NCBI GenBank assembly: GCA_002496845.1
Contig: DALQ01000040.1
Span: 1-18,310 of the forward strand
Source: Euryarchaeota archaeon UBA495
GTDB lineage: Archaea > Thermoplasmatota > Poseidoniia > Poseidoniales > Poseidoniaceae
DNA: 18,310 nucleotides
Reading direction: 5' to 3'
Part shown: positions 7,452-14,869 of the stretch, one piece after another
How positions within the stretch are numbered: position 1 is the first letter of the stretch
Layout: the number at the start of each line of letters is the position of its first letter
The notes under the pieces: generated by a model
Told to the model about the DNA's origin: nothing
Seen by the model: only the letters and a program-made list of their open reading frames with translations
Databases searched by the model: none
Made by a program: the position numbers and the translations under genes

Positions 7452-8177
7452 ATGGGTAAGCGAATTCGTGCACAGCGCAAGGGGTCCTCCCCTCGCTACA
7501 AGGTCTCCAGCCACCGGTTCCCCGGGAAGAACTTCATGCCACGTGAGAACGACGTGGTCGGAGAGGTCATCGATCTCATCCACAGCCCGGTTCACACCGC
7601 GCCTCTGGCCAAGATCAAGCTCCCCGACGGCGACACCACCATGGTCGTCGCCACGGAAGGTGTGGCCATCGGATCCTCGGTGGCCATCGGTGACAACGTC
7701 ACTCTGAAGCCAGGGAACATCACCAATTTGGCGAACATTCCCGAAGGTACCGCGGTCAACAACGTGGAACTTCGGCCCGGCGACGGTGGAAAGATTGCAC
7801 GCTCTGGCGGCAACTCGGCCATCGTCGAAGGTGCTGTGGGTGACAAAATCCGCGTCCGCCTTCCCTCCGGCTCTCTGAAGATGCTCCCCGGCACCTGCCG
7901 CGCCACCATCGGCGTCCTCGCCGGCCACGGCCGCAGCGACATGCCGTTGCGCACCGCCGGTGCGGCTTACTACAAGGCCAAGGCCCGTGGTAAGCTCTAC
8001 CCGCACGTCAGCGGTGTGGCCATGAACCCCGTGGACCACCCGCACGGTGGTGGAAACCACCAGGCCGTCCACGGCCCCAACTCCGTCGCCCGCGGCACCC
8101 CTCCTGGTGCCAAGGTCGGTTTGATCGCCCCACGCCGCACGGGCCGAGGTCGCGGCAAGTCGAAGCAAGGTGAGTGA
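7452..8177 (+). CDS. rpl2: Large subunit ribosomal protein L2 (uL2)
   Basis: This is a 241-residue L2 of archaeal length. It contains the OB-like and SH3-like halves and the hallmark MNPVDHPHGGG (191-201), with the universally conserved histidine near the peptidyl transferase centre. N-terminal MGKRIRAQRKG matches archaeal L2. A GGAGG site (TTTGGAGGGATG, from 7436) precedes the ATG by about 8 bases. The stop TGA (8175-8177) lies inside the region that carries the S19 ribosome binding site. Confidence 0.97.
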   Translation: MGKRIRAQRKGSSPRYKVSSHRFPGKNFMPRENDVVGEVIDLIHSPVHTAPLAKIKLPDGDTTMVVATEGVAIGSSVAIGDNVTLKPGNITNLANIPEGTAVNNVELRPGDGGKIARSGGNSAIVEGAVGDKIRVRLPSGSLKMLPGTCRATIGVLAGHGRSDMPLRTAGAAYYKAKARGKLYPHVSGVAMNPVDHPHGGGNHQAVHGPNSVARGTPPGAKVGLIAPRRTGRGRGKSKQGE

Positions 8178-8179
8178 GC

Positions 8180-8671
8180 ATGGCGAAGAAGAAGAAGTCA
8201 TTCATGACGCCCAAGGCGTCCCGTCGCAAGGCGCGCAAGCGTTTGGCGACCACCACGTCCCGTTCCAAGAAGGAATTCACGTACCGTGGATACACCGTCG
8301 CGGAACTGAAGGAAATGCCGCTTTGGCCCTCTGAGGAATCCGAGAGCATGTCGGTCATTGAACTCCTTCCTGCCCGTGCTCGCCGCAGCATCGCTCGTGG
8401 CCTCTCCGAAGAGAACGAGCGTCTCTTTGACCGCATCCGCCGGACCACCGGCCGCACCGTGCGCACGCACCGCCGTGACATGGTCATCCTCCCCGAATTT
8501 GTCGGCAAGCGCATCGCCGTGCACAACGGCCAAGCCTTCGTCGAAATCGACGTTCGCCCCGAAATGATCGGGCACTACCTCGGTGAATTCGCCATGACCC
8601 GCCGAAGCGTCGCTCACAGCGGCCCTGGTGTGGGTGCAACCCGGTCGTCCAAGCACGTGCCGCTGAAGTGA
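8180..8671 (+). CDS. rps19: Small subunit ribosomal protein S19 (uS19)
   Basis: From ATG 8180 this is 163 residues, slightly longer than typical archaeal S19 because of a lysine-rich N-terminus (MAKKKKSF). The diagnostic C-terminus is IGHYLGEFAMTRRSVAHSG followed by PGVGATRSSKHVPLK. In the head of the 30S subunit S19 pairs with S13 and contacts the A site. GGTGA at 8169-8173 lies six bases ahead of the ATG. A GTG at 8174 in the same frame would add two residues and is less well placed. Confidence 0.96.
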   Translation: MAKKKKSFMTPKASRRKARKRLATTTSRSKKEFTYRGYTVAELKEMPLWPSEESESMSVIELLPARARRSIARGLSEENERLFDRIRRTTGRTVRTHRRDMVILPEFVGKRIAVHNGQAFVEIDVRPEMIGHYLGEFAMTRRSVAHSGPGVGATRSSKHVPLK

Positions 8672-8681
8672 GGTGAGATGA

Positions 8682-9278
8682 ATGGGTAAGAATGCACGAA
8701 CCATGAACCGGCGTGACAAGCGCCGCCAACTCCCTCAAAAGGGGTTCACCCAACCTCTCCAAGGCAACCGTCTGTCCGTCGCACGTGCCACCAACGTGGA
8801 CGTTCACGTGAAGGCCTGCTTCGAAATCTGCCGCACCATTCGTGGCATGACCGCAGGATCGGCCGTCCGCAAGCTCGAGAAGGTCCTGCTCATCGATTCG
8901 GACCGACCCGACATTCGAGCCAAGGCTGAGGCCATCCCTTACCGCCTTGGTTCTGGCAACAAGAAGCGCAAGCGATCCGGTCCTTCCATGGTCGGTCACC
9001 GCAAGGGCGGCATGGGACCCGGTCGTTACCCGGTCAAGGCTTCCCGCGTGGTCATCAAGTTGCTCAACAGCGCGATGGACAACGCTCGCCATCAGCACGA
9101 AGACATCGATGCTGAAGACATGATCATCAGCCACATCGCTGCCCACCGTGGCACGATCAAGCGTGGCTTCATGCCCCGGGCTCGTGGCCGTGCCACGCCC
9201 AAGAACCACTACCAGGTGAACCTCGAGGTCTTCCTCGAGGCTCCAGATTCCTATGACGCGGAGGACGACGAGTTCTGA
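8682..9278 (+). CDS. rpl22: Large subunit ribosomal protein L22 (uL22)
   Basis: This 198-residue L22 is longer than the usual archaeal protein of about 150 residues, with extra N-terminal and C-terminal residues. Core signatures are RGMTAGSAVRKLEKVL and, in the tunnel-lining hairpin region, RGFMPRARGRATPK. The C-terminus ends in an acidic tail, DSYDAEDDEF. The ATG is five bases after TGAGGTGA (8669-8676), which begins with the S19 stop. Confidence 0.96.
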   Translation: MGKNARTMNRRDKRRQLPQKGFTQPLQGNRLSVARATNVDVHVKACFEICRTIRGMTAGSAVRKLEKVLLIDSDRPDIRAKAEAIPYRLGSGNKKRKRSGPSMVGHRKGGMGPGRYPVKASRVVIKLLNSAMDNARHQHEDIDAEDMIISHIAAHRGTIKRGFMPRARGRATPKNHYQVNLEVFLEAPDSYDAEDDEF

Positions 9279-9283
9279 GGTGA
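9276..9283 (+). promoter_or_regulatory. Stop/Shine-Dalgarno overlap that sets the S3 start
   Basis: TGAGGTGA contains the L22 stop codon and the anti-16S GAGGTGA. ATG 9289 lies five bases downstream, the spacing seen at the neighbouring L22 gene. The alternative ATG at 9286 has only two bases of spacing, and a longer frame from 9253 lies upstream of this site, so 9289 is the best S3 start. Confidence 0.7.
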
Positions 9284-9288
9284 AGATG

Positions 9289-9954
9289 ATGAGCAAGGAA
9301 AACAGCATCCGACGCATCGTCAACAGGAACGTTGACCGTCTCTTGGTCAAGGAATTCCTGATGAAGAACACCAAGAAGGCCGGATTTGGCGGCCTCGACA
9401 TCGTTCGCACCCCAGCCGGGACCAAGGTCACCGTGACCGCCGAGCGTGTGGGCATGGTCATTGGCCGCCGTGGGAAGATCATCAACGAACTTCAACGCCG
9501 CTTGAACGATGAATTCACCCTGCCTTCGCCCAAGCTCGACGTGGTCGAAGTCGAAACTCCGGCCCTGAACGCTCAGGTCATGGCCGAGAAGATCGCTTCC
9601 GCCATGGAGCGCGGTTGGTACTACCGCCGCGCAGGCCACTCCGCTGCCCAGAACATCATGGACGCAGGCGCGCGTGGTGTCATCATCACTTTGGCCGGGA
9701 AGTTGACCGGGTCGCGCAACCGCACCCAGAAGTTCATCCTCGGCCACGTGAAGTACTGCGGTGAAACCGCAGAGCGCTACATGGACAAAGGCTACTCGGT
9801 CTGCGTGAAGAAACTCGGCACCATCGGTGTGACCGTCGAAATCATGCGACCCGGTACTCGCTTGCCCCACGAAATCAGCATCTTCAGCGACGAAGAGTTG
9901 GCCAACCGTGCGGCTGCCGCAGCCGAGGCCCAGCCCGAGGAGGTGACGGAGTGA
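9289..9954 (+). CDS. rps3: Small subunit ribosomal protein S3 (uS3)
   Basis: From ATG 9289 the protein has 221 residues. It carries a type II KH domain with the GxxG loop in MVIGRRGK (57-64), then the S3 C-terminal domain with RAGHSAAQNIMDAGARG and GTIGVTVEIMRPG. The C-terminus is acidic (EAQPEEVTE). S3 lines the mRNA entry tunnel of the 30S subunit. The start is set by GAGGTGA at 9277-9283, so the frame's more distal start at 9253 is rejected. The stop overlaps the L29 GTG start (GTGA). Confidence 0.96.
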   Translation: MSKENSIRRIVNRNVDRLLVKEFLMKNTKKAGFGGLDIVRTPAGTKVTVTAERVGMVIGRRGKIINELQRRLNDEFTLPSPKLDVVEVETPALNAQVMAEKIASAMERGWYYRRAGHSAAQNIMDAGARGVIITLAGKLTGSRNRTQKFILGHVKYCGETAERYMDKGYSVCVKKLGTIGVTVEIMRPGTRLPHEISIFSDEELANRAAAAAEAQPEEVTE

Positions 9955-10151
9955 CCTACGTCAGCAACCGTGACATTTCTTCGATGAGCCTCGATGCCTT
10001 GCAGGCCCGCCTCGTGGAACTGCAGGAAGAGATGCTTCAGCTCAACGCCGAAAAGGCGCTTGGTGGCACCCCTGCCAACATGGGGGCGTACAAAGCCACG
10101 AGCCGCAGCATCGCGCGGATCAAGACCCACCTCGCCCAGCGAGCCGAGTGA
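9951..10151 (+). CDS. rpl29: Large subunit ribosomal protein L29 (uL29)
   Basis: This is a 66-residue, largely helical hairpin protein with the family pattern SLDALQARLVELQEEMLQLN and a conserved basic end (ATSRSIARIKTHLAQR). L29 sits by the tunnel exit next to L23. The start is GTG 9951, which overlaps the S3 stop by four bases (GTGA). GAGGTGA (9940-9946) lies four bases ahead, inside the S3 coding sequence. It is one of two genes here with a clear GTG start. Confidence 0.94.
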   Translation: MTYVSNRDISSMSLDALQARLVELQEEMLQLNAEKALGGTPANMGAYKATSRSIARIKTHLAQRAE

Positions 10152-10171
10152 ATTCAAGGAGACGACATCAA

Positions 10172-10471
10172 ATGGCCGCCATCTGCAGTGTTTGTGGGCT
10201 CCCCAACGAGCTCTGCATCTGCCAGGAAATCGCCAAGGAACAACAACGCGCTATTCTAAGCACGGACAAGCGGAGGTACGGCAAGATTGTGACGAAGGTG
10301 GAAGGGCTCGATGACGGCGCCATTGACATCAACAAACTCGCAAAGTTGCTCAAGAACAAGTGTGCTGCTGGCGGTACGGTGAAGGGACGCACGATTGAAC
10401 TTCAAGGGGACCACAAGAAGAAGGCGGCTCAGGTGCTTCGAAACAACGGATACAATGTGGAGGTGCGATGA
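10172..10471 (+). CDS. Translation initiation factor aIF1 (SUI1/YciH family) with zinc-binding N-terminus
   Basis: From ATG 10172 the protein has 99 residues. The N-terminus holds CSVCGLPNELCIC, giving Cys5, Cys8, Cys15 and Cys17, a likely zinc knuckle found in many archaeal SUI1 proteins. The SUI1 core follows, with RRYGKIVTKVEGLD, a KLAKLLKNKCAAGGTVK segment and IELQGDHKKKAAQVLRNNGY. The factor binds the 30S P site and helps to check start-codon choice. AAGGAGA (10156-10162) lies about nine bases ahead. A frame extension to 10148 is rejected because it lies upstream of that site. Its place between L29 and Rpp29 is typical of euryarchaeal operons. Confidence 0.93.
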   Translation: MAAICSVCGLPNELCICQEIAKEQQRAILSTDKRRYGKIVTKVEGLDDGAIDINKLAKLLKNKCAAGGTVKGRTIELQGDHKKKAAQVLRNNGYNVEVR

Positions 10472-10472
10472 G

Positions 10473-10730
10473 ATGGACGTTCGAAACCTTCCTTGGATCG
10501 GCGCCGGTTTGACCGTCGTCGACGCTGCCGACCCTTCCTTGGTTGGCCGCCAGGGCCTCGTCGTTGACGAAACCCGGCACACCATCCATCTCCTCGAGGG
10601 CGAGCGCGCCCTCACGCTCGGCAAGGCCGGGCTTTCCTTTTCCATCGACGGTTTCACGACCGTCATCGACGGTTCGCTGATGCGGCAGCGGCCCGAAGAC
10701 AGGACCAACCGCAACTACCCGAAGGTGTGA
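10473..10730 (+). CDS. rnp1: Ribonuclease P protein component 1 (Rpp29/POP4 family)
   Basis: This 85-residue protein has the Sm-like barrel of archaeal Rpp29, a subunit of RNase P that trims tRNA 5' ends. Recognisable parts are LVGRQGLVVDETRHTIHL, the GKAGLSFSI strand and the end of the barrel GSLMRQRPEDR. It is at the short end for the family because the N-terminus begins close to the barrel. ATG 10473 lies one base after the aIF1 stop, seven bases after GGAGGTG (10459-10465). The frame is open to 10395, but that part has no family similarity. Context between aIF1 and S17 supports the call. Confidence 0.9.
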   Translation: MDVRNLPWIGAGLTVVDAADPSLVGRQGLVVDETRHTIHLLEGERALTLGKAGLSFSIDGFTTVIDGSLMRQRPEDRTNRNYPKV

Positions 10731-10732
10731 AC

Positions 10733-11071
10733 ATGCGAGACATTGGAATCGACGTCAAGGCCCCCACCGATGAGTGGGACGGGGACGAGAATTGTCCCTT
10801 CTACGGCAGCCTCCGCTTGCGCGGTCAGGTGCTTGAAGGCACCATCGCAAGCGTGGGTATGCAAAGCACGATCACCCTGCAACGTGACAACGTCCGTTAC
10901 ATGCAGAAGTACGAGCGTTTTGAGAAGCGCACCAGCAAGATGAGCGCCCACCTCCCTTCCTGCATTGGAAAGGTCGAGATCGGTGACATCGTCAAGGTCA
11001 TGGAATGCCGCCCGCTTTCGAAGTCGGTCGCCTTCTGCGTCATCGAAGTCACGCCCGGAGGTGAGGCCTGA
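10733..11071 (+). CDS. rps17: Small subunit ribosomal protein S17 (uS17)
   Basis: From ATG 10733 it has 112 residues, the archaeal size. The core shows CPFYGSLRLRGQ, LEGTIASVGMQSTITLQRD and YMQKYERFEKRTSKMSAHLPSC in sequence, then GDIVKVMECRPLSKS, the S17 signature. It binds the central part of 16S rRNA early in assembly. AAGGTG (10722-10727) lies five bases ahead. A GTG at 10727 inside this site is a less likely start. The final TGA shares one base with the L14 ATG. Confidence 0.96.
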   Translation: MRDIGIDVKAPTDEWDGDENCPFYGSLRLRGQVLEGTIASVGMQSTITLQRDNVRYMQKYERFEKRTSKMSAHLPSCIGKVEIGDIVKVMECRPLSKSVAFCVIEVTPGGEA

Positions 11072-11469
11072 TGAAGGGCATCGCCGGCCGTCAGACCCGT
11101 GGTCTGCCCACCGCGGCACGCCTCCACGTTGCCGACAACACCGGGGCCAAGATCGTCCAGATCATCAACGTCCTGAAGCTCGGTGGCACCATGCGCCGGT
11201 ACCCCTCTGCGGGTGTCGGGCACCTTGCCAAGGTCTCTGTCAAGAAGGGGACGCCGCAAACCCGCCGACAAATGTTCAACGCCGTCATCGTGCGGCAACG
11301 CCGCCCCTTCCGCCGTGCGGACGGCAGCTGGGTGCAGTTCGCTGACAACGCCTGCGTCATCGTCAACGAGCGTGGCGACGTCCAAGGTTCCGACATCAAG
11401 GGCCCCGTTGCTCGCGAAGCAGCTGAGCGCTGGCCCAGGATCGCCGCCACGGCGAAGCAGATTGTGTGA
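11071..11469 (+). CDS. rpl14: Large subunit ribosomal protein L14 (uL14)
   Basis: This 132-residue L14 is full length for archaea. Diagnostic segments are LHVADNTGAKIVQIINV, GVGHLAKVSVKKGTP, and the C-terminal NACVIVNERGDVQGSDIKGP. L14 forms an intersubunit bridge with 16S rRNA helix 44. The ATG overlaps the S17 stop by one base (TGATG), and GGAGGTGA lies upstream in the S17 coding end, so the two are translationally coupled. Confidence 0.97.
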   Translation: MKGIAGRQTRGLPTAARLHVADNTGAKIVQIINVLKLGGTMRRYPSAGVGHLAKVSVKKGTPQTRRQMFNAVIVRQRRPFRRADGSWVQFADNACVIVNERGDVQGSDIKGPVAREAAERWPRIAATAKQIV

Positions 11470-11478
11470 GGTGAGAAG

Positions 11479-11886
11479 ATGGTGAAGAGCAGCAAGCCAG
11501 GCAAGCAGCGCAAGGCACAGATCCACGCGCCCCCGCACATCAAGCGACGCAACGTTGCGGCCCGCCTCATGTTGGCGAACCCCGACGAGCGCCTCGCTCA
11601 CCTCCGGACCACCACGGTTCGCGTTGGCGACACCGTCCGCGTGGTTCGCGGCGACATGGCTCACGGTGGCAAGCGCCACGGTGGCAAGCGCAAGGACAGC
11701 ACCACCGAAGGCGTCGTGCTGACCGTCGATTCGAACACCGGCCGCCTCACCATCGAAGGCGTCACCGTCGCCAAGTCCGACAACCGCGAAGAAGCGGTTC
11801 CCGTGCACGCCTCCAACGTCGTCATCACCCGTCTGGATGAATCCGACAAGCTGCGTATGCAGAAACTCACGGAGAACAGGAGTTGA
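11479..11886 (+). CDS. rpl24: Large subunit ribosomal protein L24 (uL24)
   Basis: This is a 135-residue archaeal/eukaryotic-type L24 (L26e). It has the basic N-terminus KSSKPGKQRKAQIHAPPH and the KOW motif region in TTVRVGDTVRVVRGD, followed by a glycine- and lysine-rich loop (HGGKRHGGKRKD). L24 is one of the first proteins to bind 23S rRNA. ATG 11479 lies four bases after TGAGGTGA (11467-11474), which starts with the L14 stop. Confidence 0.96.
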   Translation: MVKSSKPGKQRKAQIHAPPHIKRRNVAARLMLANPDERLAHLRTTTVRVGDTVRVVRGDMAHGGKRHGGKRKDSTTEGVVLTVDSNTGRLTIEGVTVAKSDNREEAVPVHASNVVITRLDESDKLRMQKLTENRS

Positions 11887-11891
11887 ACATC

Positions 11892-12593
11892 ATGGCAAGT
11901 CCAAACCACCTGAAGCGCCTCGTCATGCCCCGTAGCTGGCCCCTTCCCCGGAAGACCAGCATCTGGGTGTCCAAGCCCAAGCCCGGTGCGCACTCCCTCG
12001 AATTGGGGATGCCCCTCAACATGATCATCCGCGACGTCCTCGGATTTGCGACCACCAACCGCGAAGTTCGTGCCATCGTCAACCAAGGCCTCGTGAAGGT
12101 CGACGGTCGCGTGTGCCGTGAAACCCGTCGCAGCGTTGGTCTGATGGATGTCCTGACCCTGGGTGAGGACAACTACCGCTGCATCCTCGACCACAACGGT
12201 CGCCTCCGTTACCGCCCCATCCCCGCCGCTGACGCAGCGTGGAAGGTGTGCCGAGTTGAAGGAAAGACCACGGTCAAGGGAGGCAAGACGCAAGTCAACC
12301 TCCACGACGGTCGCAACATCCTCGTTGACGATCCAGGCCAGTATGCAACCCATGACGCGGTGCGCATTTCCCTCCCCGATCAAGAGGTCCTCGAACACAT
12401 CGTGTTCGCAGAAGGCACCCGCTGCTACCTCATCGGTGGCGTGCACGTGGGCAGCTTCGCCGATGTGAAGGAATACATCGTCAAGCGCTCCAGCATGCCC
12501 AACGAAGTTCAGTTCGAAGACTTCGGCACCACCGTCGGCAACGTGTTTGCCGTCGGTTCCGCCGACTTGCCGACCACGGAGGTGGCTGCGTGA
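11892..12593 (+). CDS. rps4e: Small subunit ribosomal protein S4e (eS4)
   Basis: From ATG 11892 the protein has 233 residues, normal for archaeal S4e. Domains in order are a basic N-terminus (NHLKRLVMPRSWPLPRKT), an S4-like RNA-binding domain (PLNMIIRDVLGFATTNREV and IVNQGLVKVDGRVCRE), the S4e core, and a KOW-type end near YLIGGVHVGSF. S4e is absent from bacteria, so it helps place the window in archaea. AGGAG at 11878-11882 lies nine bases ahead. The TTG at 11883 overlapping the L24 stop is an unlikely start. Confidence 0.96.
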   Translation: MASPNHLKRLVMPRSWPLPRKTSIWVSKPKPGAHSLELGMPLNMIIRDVLGFATTNREVRAIVNQGLVKVDGRVCRETRRSVGLMDVLTLGEDNYRCILDHNGRLRYRPIPAADAAWKVCRVEGKTTVKGGKTQVNLHDGRNILVDDPGQYATHDAVRISLPDQEVLEHIVFAEGTRCYLIGGVHVGSFADVKEYIVKRSSMPNEVQFEDFGTTVGNVFAVGSADLPTTEVAA

Positions 12594-13117
12594 GCGATTC
12601 CGCCAACCCCATGATGCAACCTCGCATCACCAAGGTGTCCGTGAACATCGGTGTCGGCGAAGGTGGCGAACGCCTCCTCAACGCCGAGAAGGTCCTGGAA
12701 ATCGTCACCGGCGTTCGCCCTCAGCGCACGCTTGGACGGATTCAGAACCGCGACCTCAAGGTGCGCCAAGGTGCACCCATCGGGTGCAAGGTGACGATGC
12801 GTGACCAAGAGCGCATCATGGCCTTCCTCAAGGACGCCTTTTGGGTCCGTGAGAAGACCATCCCTTCGTGGAACTTCGACCGCTCCGGCAACCTCTCCTT
12901 CGGCATCCGTGACTACACGGATTTTCCCGAGCAAAAGTACGACCCGGAGATCGGCATCTTCGGGATGGACATCACCGTGGTGCTTGAGCGCCCAGGTCAC
13001 CGCGTTTCTCGCCGCCGACGCCACAAGGCGAAGGTCGGCCAACAACACCGCGTCACTGCGGACGAGGCCCGTGCCTGGTTCAAGGAGACGTTCGAGTTGA
13101 CCATCATGGAGGAGTGA
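12590..13117 (+). CDS. rpl5: Large subunit ribosomal protein L5 (uL5)
   Basis: This 175-residue L5 has the family start (MQPRITKVSVNIGVGEGGERL), the conserved KVLEIVTGVRPQRTLGR segment, and the C-terminal GIRDYTDFPEQKYDPEIGIFG. L5 binds 5S rRNA in the central protuberance. Translation starts at GTG 12590, overlapping the S4e stop (GTGA), four bases after GGAGGTGG (12578-12585). An in-frame ATG at 12611 would remove the first seven residues, which lie outside the conserved core, so it cannot be fully excluded. Confidence 0.95.
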   Translation: MSDSANPMMQPRITKVSVNIGVGEGGERLLNAEKVLEIVTGVRPQRTLGRIQNRDLKVRQGAPIGCKVTMRDQERIMAFLKDAFWVREKTIPSWNFDRSGNLSFGIRDYTDFPEQKYDPEIGIFGMDITVVLERPGHRVSRRRRHKAKVGQQHRVTADEARAWFKETFELTIMEE

Positions 13118-13122
13118 TTAGG

Positions 13123-13275
13123 ATGGCACGAGATCATGGAGAACGCATTGGTCGAACCAACGGATGCCGCCGCTGCGGCCGCCGTCGCGGTCTGATTCGC
13201 CGACACGGGCTGCGCCTTTGCCGCCAGTGTTTCCGAGACGTGGGGCCAGAAATTGGCTTCAGGAAGTTGAACTGA
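13123..13275 (+). CDS. rps14: Small subunit ribosomal protein S14 (uS14), zinc-binding short type
   Basis: This small gene encodes 50 residues: MARDHGERIGRTNGC at the start and GPEIGFRKLN at the end. It has the zinc ribbon of archaeal S14 with Cys15-x2-Cys18 and Cys33-x2-Cys36, and the hallmark GLRLCRQCFRDV. S14 sits in the head of the 30S subunit and is a primary assembly protein there. GGAGTGA around the L5 stop and a nearby AGG provide the ribosome binding site. It fills the gap between L5 and S8, the expected spc-operon position. Because of its length it is easily missed. Confidence 0.95.
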   Translation: MARDHGERIGRTNGCRRCGRRRGLIRRHGLRLCRQCFRDVGPEIGFRKLN

Positions 13276-13289
13276 GGAGGGGATGAGAG

Positions 13290-13679
13290 ATGCAATTCGA
13301 TCCACTGAACGACGCGCTGGTCAAGATTCACAACGCTGAACAGGCCGGCAAAATGACCGTTGACCTTTCCCCGGCGTCCAAGTTGCTTGGCAACGTCCTT
13401 TCCATCATGCAGAAGGCCGGCTACGTCGGCCAATACGAGCGTGAAGAAAACGGCCGTGGTGGCCACTTTGCCGTGCAATTGCGCGGAGCCATCAACCGCT
13501 GTGGCACCGTCAAACCCCGTCACAGCGTGCGCCGCCAAGAGTACGAGCAGTGGGAGTCCCGCTACCTGCCCGCGCAGGACTTCGGACTTCTGATCCTCTC
13601 GACCAGCTCCGGTGTGATGAACCACTACGACGCCAAGGACGCCCGCATCGGCGGAAAACTCCTGGCCTTTGTGTACTGA
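13290..13679 (+). CDS. rps8: Small subunit ribosomal protein S8 (uS8)
   Basis: This 129-residue protein matches archaeal S8 in length. It begins with DPLNDALVKIHNAEQAGK, has the LLGNVLSIMQKAGYVG helix, and ends in the rRNA-binding GLLILSTSSGVMNHYDAKDARIGGKLLAF region (113-127). S8 organises the central domain of 16S rRNA. GAGGAGGGGA upstream gives the ribosome binding site, about six bases from ATG 13290. Its stop is part of TGAGGTGA (13677-13684). Confidence 0.96.
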   Translation: MQFDPLNDALVKIHNAEQAGKMTVDLSPASKLLGNVLSIMQKAGYVGQYEREENGRGGHFAVQLRGAINRCGTVKPRHSVRRQEYEQWESRYLPAQDFGLLILSTSSGVMNHYDAKDARIGGKLLAFVY

Positions 13680-13688
13680 GGTGATAGC

Positions 13689-14228
13689 ATGGCGAAGATT
13701 GACCGAATCGAACACACCATCGAGCTCCCCGAAGGCGTGAGCGCCTCTATTGCGGATGGCGTGCTGACCGTGAAGGGCCCGAAGGGTGAAGTCTCGCGTG
13801 AATTCCAGAGCAGCCGCATCGTCCTTCTGCAGGACGGCGCCGGCCTCATGGTTCGCATCGACCTGCCCCGTCGCAAAGAGAAGGCCTTGGCCGGCACCTG
13901 GAACGCCCACATCCGCAACATGGTGAAGGGCGTGACCGCCGGCTTCTCCTACACCCTGCGTTGCTTCTACTCTCACTTCCCCATGACCATGAAGGTCGAA
14001 GGGTCTGAGTTCGTGGTGAACAATTACTTCGGTGAGCGTGTGCCTCGCCGCGCCGACATCCTGAGCGGCGTTGACGTCCGTGTCGAGAACAAGACCGACG
14101 TCATCGTCAGCGGCATCGACAAGGAAGCGGTCGGTCAGACCGCCGCCAACATCGAACGCAGCACCACGGTGAAGAACCGTGACCGCCGCGTGTTCCAAGA
14201 CGGTATTTACCGCGTGTCCAAGGAGTGA
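13689..14228 (+). CDS. rpl6: Large subunit ribosomal protein L6 (uL6)
   Basis: This 179-residue L6 has the two duplicated L6 folds. The first shows IELPEGVSASIADGVLTVKG and GPKGEVSREF. The second shows FPMTMKVEGSEFVVNNYFGE, and KTDVIVSGIDKEAVGQTAAN. L6 lies near the factor-binding stalk of the 50S subunit. ATG 13689 lies four bases after TGAGGTGA, which includes the S8 stop. The L6 stop falls inside the L32e ribosome binding site. Confidence 0.96.
   Translation: MAKIDRIEHTIELPEGVSASIADGVLTVKGPKGEVSREFQSSRIVLLQDGAGLMVRIDLPRRKEKALAGTWNAHIRNMVKGVTAGFSYTLRCFYSHFPMTMKVEGSEFVVNNYFGERVPRRADILSGVDVRVENKTDVIVSGIDKEAVGQTAANIERSTTVKNRDRRVFQDGIYRVSKE
14222..14228 (+). promoter_or_regulatory. Shine-Dalgarno site that sets the L32e start
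   Basis: GGAGTGA includes the L6 stop codon and lies five bases ahead of ATG 14234. This spacing supports ATG 14234 over the in-frame GTG at 14225, which lies inside the site itself. Confidence 0.65.
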
Positions 14229-14233
14229 TCAAG

Positions 14234-14869
14234 ATGTCTGACGATTTCAGCAGCATGACCGTCGCGCAGCTCAAGGAGCTGCTCAAGGAACGCGACCTCC
14301 CCGTGTCGGGCAACAAGAAGGATCTCATCGCTCGCCTCGAAGGCGCCGATGAGGCTCCCGTTCAAGAGGAGGCGTCCGAAGATGCCCCTGAAGGCAAGGA
14401 CGACGCTTGGGAAGACGACGACGACTGGGACAGCGACGGTGAGGACGACTTCCACACCGCACGCCAGAAGCCCGTGCTCGACGACGCCACCCGCGAAGCC
14501 CTCGCGCTCCGTGCGGCCCAGAAGGCCAAGACGCCCAGTTTCCGCCGAACCGAATGGTTCCGCTACGCTCGTCTCTCCCGCTCCGGATGGCGCAAGCCCA
14601 AGGGAATGGACAACAAGCAGCGCCGGAACTACAAGTACCGAGGCTCCCTTGTCCGTGTCGGACACGGAAAGGTCGCTGCCGCCCGTGGACTCCACCCCAG
14701 CGGCTTCGCCGAGGTCATGGTGCACAACGTCGCCGACCTCGATGCCATCGACCCCGCCGTTGAGGCTGCCCGCATCGGCTCTGCCGTCGGCGGCCGCAAG
14801 CGCGCCACCATTCACGCCCGTGCTGACGAACTCGGCATTCGCGTGCTCAACCGTCGGAGGGATGCCTGA
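14234..14869 (+). CDS. rpl32e: Large subunit ribosomal protein L32e (eL32) with N-terminal SAP-like domain and acidic linker
   Basis: The protein has 211 residues. Residues about 8-37 (MTVAQLKELLKERDLPVSGN then KKDLIARLEG) match the helix-turn-helix pattern of SAP domains, which bind nucleic acids. Residues 38-73 form a strongly acidic linker including EDDDDWDSDGEDD. The L32e core follows from about 98, with PSFRRTEWFRYARLSRSGWR, KPKGMDNKQRRNYKYRG and HPSGFAEVMVHNVADLD, ending with the GRKRATIHARADELGIRVLN segment. The core is ordinary; the N-terminal addition makes the protein longer than a bare L32e domain. The last TGA shares one base with the L19e ATG. The SAP call rests on pattern recognition. 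Confidence 0.92.
   Translation: MSDDFSSMTVAQLKELLKERDLPVSGNKKDLIARLEGADEAPVQEEASEDAPEGKDDAWEDDDDWDSDGEDDFHTARQKPVLDDATREALALRAAQKAKTPSFRRTEWFRYARLSRSGWRKPKGMDNKQRRNYKYRGSLVRVGHGKVAAARGLHPSGFAEVMVHNVADLDAIDPAVEAARIGSAVGGRKRATIHARADELGIRVLNRRRDA

Noticed and set aside
6251..7480. A 409-codon minus-strand frame opposite L4 and L23.
   Set aside because: It lies wholly opposite well-conserved ribosomal genes and has no family features; long antisense frames are expected at this GC content and codon bias.
13134..14198. A 354-codon minus-strand frame opposite S14, S8 and L6.
   Set aside because: Same reason: it mirrors conserved ribosomal genes, which explain the sequence fully.
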